From assembly GCA_029557025.1 (NCBI GenBank), contig JAKPRU010000313.1:1-19552 (forward strand): a stretch of 19,552 nt of DNA, in the 5' to 3' direction. The notes under the pieces are model-generated. The model searched no databases, had not been told where the DNA came from, and saw only the letters and a program-made list of their open reading frames with translations. The stretch is from Candidatus Omnitrophota bacterium (GTDB lineage Bacteria > Hinthialibacterota > Hinthialibacteria > Hinthialibacterales > JAKPRU01). The position numbers and the translations under genes were made by a program. This document shows positions 14,417 to 19,552 of this stretch, in pieces; position 1 is the stretch's first letter, and every line of letters starts with the position of its first letter.

Positions 14417-15370
14417 ATGCGTAAAGGCTGGCGAGTGAAGTTTATTGCGGTCGCGCTGATGGGAGTTCTCCTGACAGGCTGCGCGACATCAAAGTCGCTC
14501 GTGATTCGAGACCCGACGCTCCGTGAGGCGGAATCGTATTTCAACCGAGGCGAGTACCGTCTGGCCCAACTCAAGTATTCCGCTTATCTGTATTCCCCTG
14601 AAGAACCGAAATCCCAGAAAGCGCTGGCGCTCTATCGCCTCGGATACTGCCAATACATCACCGGTTGTCACCGCGATGCAGAAAGAACCCTCAGTCAGTT
14701 CGTCACCGAATTCCCCAATGACAAACGCCGCCCGGAAGCCGAGGAATGGCTGAACAACATTCGCGGTTTCTTGCAGAAACAGGCCGAACGGAGCCGGCAG
14801 CAGGTTGAGAAAACGACACAGCAGATCTCCTCGCTGCGCGAACAGACTCAACAGAGTCCCAACGATGCAGAGAAACATTTCCAACTGGGCGAATCCTATT
14901 GGAAAATGGGCCTATTCGAGGATGCACTTAAGGAATACAACGTGGCCGTACAACTGAATCCTCAGTATCGCCAGAATTCCTCTGTGCAGAAACGTACCTA
15001 TATCGGAGACGATGGCACATTGAAGTTGCGGGAATCCCTTCTGACTCCCAAGGCGGTCGGCCCCATCGACATTCGGAGAATCCGCACTCGGCGGGTGGAA
15101 ACCTCCGATTTCTGGGGAACTACGCCGACCAAGTACTCTTACGTGGTGAGCGGTGAGGCCGTTCATGTTGGCGATCGGGTCTGCGCCAATGTGCAAATCG
15201 AGGTCACGATCTATGACTTCTTTGAAAAGGTAATGGATTCGCGGATTGTCAATATCGGGACAATGCAACCGGGACAGACCCGCCATTTTGTGGCGGAACT
15301 GAATCGGTTTGCCGGGGACCCGCTCGAAATCAATCGCTACGAAACCCAGGTGTTCTACGAGGAACAATGA
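14417..15370 (+). CDS. TPR outer-membrane-type lipoprotein with FxLYD-like domain (pilotin candidate)
   Basis: 317 codons; ATG with AAGGAG 8 bases upstream. It has a lipoprotein signal peptide: MRKGWRVKFIAVALMGVL then the lipobox LTGC (Cys22), so the mature protein is lipid-anchored. Residues 35-115 contain TPR-like helices (AESYFNRGEYRLAQLKYSAY, ALYRLGYCQYITGCHRDAER), 118-145 a Gln-rich coiled coil, and 152-185 a clean TPR (AEKHFQLGESYWKMGLFEDA, LKEYNVAVQLNP). The C-terminal part (about 240-315) is beta-rich with VQIEVTIYDFFEKVMDSR and GTMQPGQTRHFVAEL, resembling FxLYD domains. The stop overlaps the first secretin gene (ATGA). TPR lipoproteins (PilF/PilW, Tgl) help secretin assembly in type IV pilus systems, so a pilotin role is a reasonable inference, not shown. 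Confidence 0.85.
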   Translation: MRKGWRVKFIAVALMGVLLTGCATSKSLVIRDPTLREAESYFNRGEYRLAQLKYSAYLYSPEEPKSQKALALYRLGYCQYITGCHRDAERTLSQFVTEFPNDKRRPEAEEWLNNIRGFLQKQAERSRQQVEKTTQQISSLREQTQQSPNDAEKHFQLGESYWKMGLFEDALKEYNVAVQLNPQYRQNSSVQKRTYIGDDGTLKLRESLLTPKAVGPIDIRRIRTRRVETSDFWGTTPTKYSYVVSGEAVHVGDRVCANVQIEVTIYDFFEKVMDSRIVNIGTMQPGQTRHFVAELNRFAGDPLEINRYETQVFYEEQ

Positions 15371-16350
15371 AAAACAAACTCCTTCTTGCGGTATGTATTC
15401 TGGCGCTTTTCCTCCAATCAAGGGTCTGGTGCGCCCCGCCCGAGGCCGTGGCCGGATCGTCCTACAACCCGGCGGTGGTGGCCATCCGCGATCAGCTGGC
15501 TCAGACCTTTCCCATGATGGCCCTGGTGGAGGTCCGCATTATCGAGGTTCTGAGCGATTCCATAGGGGATTTGGGATTCTACTACGAAATGACCGGGAGA
15601 AACGGACGCCTGCGAAGCTCCGTGATTGACTTGAAGATCCTCGGATCGACCGATCCCGGCCTGAGGGTGGAGGGAATTCTGAGCCGGGATGCCGAGTCGC
15701 AAATCAATGCTGCGATTGAAATGCTCGCTACAAAACGAGAGGTAACCGTCTGGGCGGAACCGTCCGTCCTCATCCTGATGGGCCAGACCGCTGCCATCCA
15801 GTCCGGGGACGAAATCCCTTACATCAAGCGGGTTGTTGTGGGCTACACCGAGACCATTTCCTCCGACTTCAAACCCACCGGCATCTCGCTTAAGGTTACT
15901 CCGAACATCCTGGACATGGCGGGACAGCGATTGGTCCAAATGTTCCTCTCCGCAAGTTCCAGCAGTGTGACTCGCTATCGAGAAGAAGAGGGATACCAGC
16001 AACCCATCACGGACACGCGGGAATACGAAAGTACGATCGCTGTCGCTCCGGGGCAATATGCTGTCCTGGGAGGCATCATTCGCAGCACAGTTTCCGAATC
16101 ACGCCGGGGGGTCCCGACCCTGATGAACATCCCTGTTGTGGGCATGGCGACTCGCGGGAAATCGCAGCGCACAAACCTGGCCGAACTCTGGGTTCTTGTT
16201 CGGCCTCATATCGTGAACCTCGAAACATCGCCCGCAACCGACTTGAAGGGATTCCAACAGGAGTCTGCAAAAGAGAGACAGATGGCCTTGACCGGTTCCG
16301 TGAACCTCTTGCAGCCTCCCATACAGCCGGAGACGGAGAAAAAGAAATGA
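15367..16350 (+). CDS. Minimal secretin-domain protein 1
   Basis: 327 codons, start coupled to the lipoprotein stop (ATGA). It has a signal peptide (MKNKLLLAVCILALFLQSRV then WCAPP). Almost the entire mature protein is the C-terminal secretin domain of GspD/PilQ-type channels: MALVEVRIIEVLSDSIGDLG (51-70), INAAIEMLATKREVTVWAEP (113-132), the TAAIQSGDEIPYI lip region (141-153), FKPTGISLKVTPNI (168-181), TREYESTIAVAPGQYAVLGG (217-236) and the signature VPTLMNIPVVG (249-259) followed by AELWVLVRPHIVNL (272-285). Canonical secretins are about 600-800 residues with periplasmic N0/N1 domains; these are absent. It presumably forms, alone or with the next gene product, an outer-membrane ring. The short Lys-rich tail ends PETEKKK. 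Confidence 0.88.
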   Translation: MKNKLLLAVCILALFLQSRVWCAPPEAVAGSSYNPAVVAIRDQLAQTFPMMALVEVRIIEVLSDSIGDLGFYYEMTGRNGRLRSSVIDLKILGSTDPGLRVEGILSRDAESQINAAIEMLATKREVTVWAEPSVLILMGQTAAIQSGDEIPYIKRVVVGYTETISSDFKPTGISLKVTPNILDMAGQRLVQMFLSASSSSVTRYREEEGYQQPITDTREYESTIAVAPGQYAVLGGIIRSTVSESRRGVPTLMNIPVVGMATRGKSQRTNLAELWVLVRPHIVNLETSPATDLKGFQQESAKERQMALTGSVNLLQPPIQPETEKKK

Positions 16351-17366
16351 TCCGACAAACTTCCATCGAAACGGGTAGTCTGTCTGAGACTTCTTCAAAA
16401 CCGTCTTCCCCAAAATTGGGGGAGATACGGAGGGGGTTGAACCGATCCGCCGTTTTTGTACTGGCCCTCCTCCTCGGAGTGGCTTCTCCCATCCCCTGCC
16501 AGCGGGTAATTGAGATCGAGGCGGAGGTCTACGAATATCGCTTTGATGAAAACAAACAGATCGGACTGTTCCATGACTGGAAGAATTACTCGGGCGACCT
16601 GACTTCCCTCTCGATGAGAATGCCCGGCACAGAACGGATTTCGGACGATCCGCTGAGCGGAGTGGATCTCAACCTGGATTCCCTCAGCCTGATCTGGGGA
16701 ACGATTCAGACCCGTCTGATCGCGGCTGTGCGAGACGGTAAGGCGACATTGCTCAGCAGTCCCACGGTCATTGCCCTGGAGGGAACAACCGCACAGATAG
16801 TCAGCGGAGAGAGTTTTCCAGTCACCCAGTTTTCGGGTGTCGGCACCATTCAGTCTCTGACCGAACGTCCGTTGAATACCGGTGTCAAACTCTATGTGAC
16901 GCCCGCTGTCTTTCGCGACGAATACATCGTATTGAGTATCCAGGCGGAATCCAGTGAAATCCGCGACCAGCTGGTCGAATTTGTTACACCGGATAACCGT
17001 CGATACCAACTGCCCCAACCGTCAAAACGGTCCGCACAAACCGTCGTGATTCTTCGCTCCGGCCAGTCCTTCTATGTGGGCGGATTAATTCAGGAATCCG
17101 AACAGAGGCAGGTTCGATCCATTCCTATGTTGGGAAATATACCTCTTTTCGGGCGAGTCTTCCGGGGAACCAACAGGACTTCCGCTACCACGGAAACTGT
17201 TTTCCATATCCGACCCACTATTCTGCAACCGGGTGAGGGAAGCGGCCAGTATACTCGGCTGTTCGGCGAATCGCCCGAAGAAACGGCCGCAATGCCCAGT
17301 GTGTCCGAAATCTTCCCGGCCACGCCGGATGTCTCTTACCTGACCTCCTATCCGCACGTCCAGTAG
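16347..17366 (+). CDS. Minimal secretin-domain protein 2
   Basis: 339 codons, start overlapping the previous stop (ATGA) with GGAGA upstream. A second, diverged copy of the stand-alone secretin domain: VIEIEAEVYEYRFDENKQIG (54-73), LIAAVRDGKATLLSSPTVIA (124-143), TTAQIVSGESFPVTQF (147-162), LNTGVKLYVTPAVF (176-189), SAQTVVILRSGQSFYVGGLI (229-248) and the signature IPMLGNIPLFGRVF (259-272) with ETVFHIRPTIL (283-293). It again lacks N0/N1/N2 domains. The export signal (about 33-50, RSAVFVLALLLGVASPIP) is preceded by 32 unusual residues encoded in part by a dispersed repeat; a TTG at 16437, just after GGAGGGGG, would remove this extension, but the spacing is too short to prefer it. Possible partner or functional variant of secretin 1. 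Confidence 0.87.
   Translation: MIRQTSIETGSLSETSSKPSSPKLGEIRRGLNRSAVFVLALLLGVASPIPCQRVIEIEAEVYEYRFDENKQIGLFHDWKNYSGDLTSLSMRMPGTERISDDPLSGVDLNLDSLSLIWGTIQTRLIAAVRDGKATLLSSPTVIALEGTTAQIVSGESFPVTQFSGVGTIQSLTERPLNTGVKLYVTPAVFRDEYIVLSIQAESSEIRDQLVEFVTPDNRRYQLPQPSKRSAQTVVILRSGQSFYVGGLIQESEQRQVRSIPMLGNIPLFGRVFRGTNRTSATTETVFHIRPTILQPGEGSGQYTRLFGESPEETAAMPSVSEIFPATPDVSYLTSYPHVQ
16407..16440 (+). repeat. Dispersed palindromic repeat inside the second secretin gene
   Basis: TCCCCAA, AA, TTGGGGGA is followed by GATACGGAGGGGGTTGA. The composition and order (CCCCAA palindrome, then GGAGAT-x-GGAGGGGG) match a common dispersed repeat family; the 11-mer TTGGGGGAGAT also occurs on the minus strand at 2180-2170. 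Here it encodes SSPKLGEIRRGL in frame, upstream of the export signal. Confidence 0.5.
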
Positions 17367-17477
17367 CCCTTTCCTTCTCTTCTATCCCCGTTGTTTTTAT
17401 GATTTCGCACAGTGGCCGGCATCCTGGGGGGCATCGGTTCGCACAGTCCTGAATCGGAGGCCATTTGGACTACCGCC

Positions 17478-17981
17478 ATGCCAAAAAAGAAAAGCGCTCA
17501 ACCCGGTCAATTATCCTCCGATGCTGTCGCGGCGCTGAGGGCTGCTCGAAACCCCTCACTCGCCGGCAAACCGACGGATGTCCCATCCGTGCCTCTTGCA
17601 TGGGAGTTTCAGCCACACGGTCTCCCGGACATTGCTCCGCCGCCGGAAATCCCCTCTGAAGAAAACCCAATACCGCTCAGTGTTCAGGGACCCCAGGCGG
17701 GATTGATTCCTCGAATCGTTCGGGAACAATTGGTTGATGCAATGATTGCCTGGATTCAGGACTACTTCACCAAGCTGGAGAGGGCAAAAGCTCCCACCGT
17801 TATGCTTGTTCAAGTGGCGAAGACTTTCACGGAGATTGAGACACTCAAAAAGGATCTTCTGTGCCTGGAACGATCCATTGAGCTGGTGGGACGGGAGAAC
17901 GCCCAGGTCCTGATCGATCATGCCGGGGAGATCCGGTCGAAAATTATCGCCCTGTACGAACAGGTCGCATCCGGATCCTGA
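17478..17981 (+). CDS. Helical protein of unknown function downstream of the secretins
   Basis: 167 codons from the ATG at 17478; a GTG at 17412 would add 22 residues but has no SD, while the ATG has GGAGG only at an unusually long distance (about 17 bases), so the start is uncertain. The N-terminal half (1-75) is rich in Pro, Ala and Ser and probably disordered (MPKKKSAQPG, IAPPPEIPSEENPIP). The C-terminal half (76-165) is amphipathic helix (REQLVDAMIAWIQDYFTKLE, TFTEIETLKKDLLCLERSIE, LIDHAGEIRSKIIALYEQVA). There is no signal peptide or membrane helix, so it is probably cytoplasmic. It lies 111 bases after the second secretin on the same strand and is convergent with the next gene (6 bases). 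I do not recognise a family. Confidence 0.6.
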   Translation: MPKKKSAQPGQLSSDAVAALRAARNPSLAGKPTDVPSVPLAWEFQPHGLPDIAPPPEIPSEENPIPLSVQGPQAGLIPRIVREQLVDAMIAWIQDYFTKLERAKAPTVMLVQVAKTFTEIETLKKDLLCLERSIELVGRENAQVLIDHAGEIRSKIIALYEQVASGS

Positions 17982-17987
17982 ATGCTC

Positions 17988-18584
17988 TTATCGTCTTCGG
18001 TCTGCCGTCGCCATTCCGGTTCGTCTCCCCGCCTCCCGGGTATGCGGTGTGAGCATCCCCGGTTTTGTCTCCGCTCCTTCCGGCTGTCCCACGGTGGCCT
18101 GGCACTTGACGCAAATCTCGGAGCGCGATTCCTCCGGCAGGCTTCCGGCGCAGATGAGACACTGGCGGATGGCTGACTCGGCATAATCTCCTGCCATTTG
18201 CAGGATCCCACGTGCCGCGTACAGGCGGATCAGGAAATCGAAAAAGTCGGTATACTCTCCCCCATATTCTTCCTGATACGCTTGGATTTTCTCCAGCAGA
18301 GGCTGGTATTTCCGAATCTGACGCTCGTCCTTGGTAACCAGCTCCAGAAAGGCCAGAATGTATTCCTTCCATTCTTTCTCTGTCTGGATACGGTTCCCGG
18401 GAAACCGCCGCAAGGCCAGGCTGGCTTTGCCCTGGAAAGCCCGGAACAGCTCATGACAGCACACATCGATCATGTGATAACAGAGATAATCTCTCAGGGC
18501 AACTCGTTCGCGACCGCACCAGGGGCAGTCGCTGATCGGAATACGGACTTCTTGTTTTGCTGCTTTGATGACGGATCGATCCAT
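17988..18584 (-). CDS. Cysteine-rich, probably zinc-binding protein of unknown function
   Basis: 198 codons, ATG with GAGGGGG 6 bases upstream. An N-terminal CPWCG (20-24) and a C-terminal pair QCLICAG (141-147) and EICVKCQ (157-162) form C-x2-C knuckles; the second and third could fold together as one zinc ribbon. Further cysteines lie at 35, 42 and 43, with His37 and His44. The middle (about 70-140) is helical (EWKEYILAFLELVTKDERQI, FFDFLIRLYAARGILQMAGD). The last 35 residues are basic and probably disordered. No signal peptide, so cytoplasmic. I know no named family with this arrangement. It is convergent with the preceding helical protein, and its own upstream region has a good -10 and an inverted repeat. 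Confidence 0.75.
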   Translation of the reverse strand: MDRSVIKAAKQEVRIPISDCPWCGRERVALRDYLCYHMIDVCCHELFRAFQGKASLALRRFPGNRIQTEKEWKEYILAFLELVTKDERQIRKYQPLLEKIQAYQEEYGGEYTDFFDFLIRLYAARGILQMAGDYAESAIRQCLICAGSLPEESRSEICVKCQATVGQPEGAETKPGMLTPHTREAGRRTGMATADRRR

Positions 18585-18590
18585 ATCGCA

Positions 18591-18611
18591 CCCCCTCTTT
18601 CAATGAAAGGG
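18591..18611 (-). promoter_or_regulatory. Leader hairpin overlapping the SD of the cysteine-rich protein
   Basis: In the leader, CCC TTTC, loop ATT, GAAA, 2-base bulge, GGG can pair; the GGG arm is part of GAGGGGG, the SD of the gene. If formed, the hairpin would hide the ribosome site. The stem is 7 pairs with a bulge, so the effect may be modest. Confidence 0.25.
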
Positions 18612-18647
18612 TTTGGAACAGTCCCTTTCCTATTGAGACCGAATCCT

Positions 18648-18676
18648 ATCATAACTCATTCTACAGGATGTGAATA
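18648..18676 (-). promoter_or_regulatory. Candidate promoter of the cysteine-rich protein
   Basis: On the minus strand TATTCA and TATGAT (5 of 6 to TATAAT) are separated by 17 bases, giving a leader of about 55 bases before the ATG at 18584. The -10 is good; the -35 matches only 3 of 6. Confidence 0.4.
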
Positions 18677-18681
18677 CCTGT
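18663..18681. promoter_or_regulatory. Inverted repeat across the -35 (operator candidate)
   Basis: ACAGG-N9-CCTGT is a perfect 5-base inverted repeat with 19 bases total, the size of a dimeric regulator site. It encloses the proposed -35 (18671-18676) of the cysteine-rich gene, so a bound protein would block RNA polymerase. The arms are short and a chance occurrence is possible. Confidence 0.25.
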
Positions 18682-18863
18682 TCGGCAGGATTTTTTTGTT
18701 GTAGAAGGGGGGAGGTAGCACAGAACGGGGGGCATCATGATGGAACTAATCGCTTTTTTTGCAGCCTCTCTCCAGCGGGGCCGGTGATTGGGGTCAAGAA
18801 AGCGTCGTTCCCGCCCTTTTTTGCCGGGCCGGAACTCCCAGGCCACGGGTGGGAGGGGCCTCG

Positions 18864-19470
18864 GTGCCTGTCGATGGGGGCTCTTTCTTTGGAGCAGCAG
18901 CCGTTGTTGTGCTGCCGTGTATGGCGCACGATGCCCAATCTCCGCTCAATCCGCATCGCGGCTTCCCATTCGAGGGTCTCAATGAGTTTCAGGAATCCCC
19001 GGGTGGTTTCGTAAATATGCTTGCCCCGCTGGAACAACAACGCGGTTTTTCCTTGTGGATGCGTTGGAATGAGGGGAACATTTCTCATTCGGCGAGATAA
19101 TGGATCGATATATGTGGTGGTCCGGTAATTCGTATTCGACCGCCGCCGAAGTCGGTTTAGAAGAGTCCAATCTGCGGGGCCTGTTTGACATGTATGGAAA
19201 TATCCGGGAAATATGCCAGGATTGTGGGGAACCTTATTTTGCGGAGCCGCAAACAGACCCGGTTGGACCGCATGAGGGTCAACACTACGTAATACGTGGA
19301 GCGGCCCGAGGATACAATGCCGTCTTCGGCGCTCGGCTCTCCCGTCTTCTTATCTTACCGGGCCTGACTATACTGCCGGCTCCATCGGTGTTCGCGTTCT
19401 TCGCGGATACGAATGGAGAGAACCAAGTAATCGTCTGGACTATCTGAAACATAGGAGAGAATCAAGATGA
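18864..19470 (+). pseudogene. Degraded FGE-sulfatase (formylglycine-generating-enzyme-like) gene
   Basis: Pieces of an FGE-sulfatase domain occur in the right order but in three frames. Frame 1 (from 18864): VPVDGGSFFG, the family start normally ending in MG; then FPFEGLNEFQESPGGFVNML (about 18966-19025), comparable to HPVEGVSW...F..WL; then QQRGFSLWMRWNEG, comparable to RLPTEAEWE. Frame 2 (from 19076): HFSFGEIMDRYMWWSGNS, NLRGLFDMYGNIREICQD and DPVGPHEGQHYVIRGAARG, comparable to GLYDMHGNVWEWCQD and RVIRGGSW. Frame 3 (from about 19318): SSYLTGPDYTAGSIGVRVLR, ending at a TGA (19468-19470). Roughly 40 residues are missing after the start, conserved tryptophans are replaced and an in-frame stop (19070) precedes frame 2. 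Intact members are carrier-free sulfatase activators or related secreted proteins. The stop overlaps the next ATG (ATGA), as in an operon. Confidence 0.75.
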
Positions 19471-19552
19471 AGGCTCGACTGTTGGATATTCTTGTTTGTC
19501 CGTCTTGCGGGAATCTGCATCCGTTGGAATTGAAAGACCAGGAGGTTAAGGG
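19467..19552 (+). CDS. Trm112-like zinc-ribbon protein, N-terminal part (runs off right edge)
   Basis: Starts at ATG 19467 with AGGAGA 8 bases upstream and overlaps the stop of the FGE remnant. The 28 visible residues, MKARLLDILVCPSCGNLHPL and then ELKDQEVK, match the start of the Trm112/YcaR family (M-x-x-x-L-L-D-I-L-x-C-P-x-C). Such domains stand alone (about 60 residues) or form the N-terminus of SAM-dependent methyltransferases; which one applies here cannot be seen. Confidence 0.75.
   Translation, partial: MKARLLDILVCPSCGNLHPLELKDQEVK

Noticed and set aside
18677..18697. CCTG-TTCGG-CAGG hairpin followed by A and seven T's, like a plus-strand terminator
   Set aside because: The stem has only 4-5 pairs and no plus-strand gene ends nearby; the last one ends about 700 bases upstream beyond an opposite-strand gene. 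An operator reading of the overlapping inverted repeat is at least as good.
18735..19088. 117-codon open frame on the minus strand with a helical-looking N-terminal half
   Set aside because: It runs antisense across the recognisable FGE-sulfatase motifs on the plus strand, has no convincing SD or known family, and is best explained as a shadow of the decayed gene.
1..19552. tRNA, rRNA, CRISPR array or insertion sequence
   Set aside because: No cloverleaf with a matching TpsiC arm, no regularly spaced direct-repeat array and no transposase-like protein was seen in reading both strands.

Overview
The window is typical bacterial chromosome: about 20 genes on both strands, short intergenic gaps, several 4-base ATGA overlaps and clear Shine-Dalgarno (SD) sites. 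Two secretin-domain proteins and a TPR lipoprotein indicate an organism with an outer membrane. A Tat-exported Gfo/Idh/MocA oxidoreductase, large secreted propeller-like proteins, a decayed FGE-sulfatase gene and several families of dispersed palindromic repeats suggest an environmental planctomycete-like or candidate-phylum lineage (for example Hydrogenedentota or Sumerlaeota). That placement is an inference; no rRNA or tRNA gene was seen.

Left part (1-5106, mostly minus strand): two secreted proteins in one unit (one runs off the left edge), a unit of a Tat-signal oxidoreductase and a membrane-anchored family 2 glycosyltransferase, a pair of dispersed hairpin repeats, and a small membrane protein.

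Middle (5231-11868): a membrane-anchored coiled-coil/HTH protein translationally coupled to purB (plus strand); then, convergent, a minus-strand rsmE-mtaB-uvrC unit for rRNA methylation, tRNA methylthiolation and excision repair; then, divergent from rsmE, the alpha subunit of a class I (Fe-S) fumarase.

Right part (12035-19552): leuC-leuD, a two-helix membrane protein, an intergenic region with dispersed repeats and a candidate promoter, and the most unusual locus of the window: a TPR/FxLYD-like lipoprotein followed by two small proteins that each consist almost only of a secretin domain, all joined by ATGA overlaps. I read it as a candidate outer-membrane secretin pair with its own pilotin-like lipoprotein. 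Nearby are a helical protein of unknown function and a convergent cysteine-rich (probably zinc-binding) protein. The window ends with a degraded formylglycine-generating-enzyme-like pseudogene spread over three frames, whose stop overlaps the start of a Trm112-like zinc-ribbon gene that runs off the right edge.
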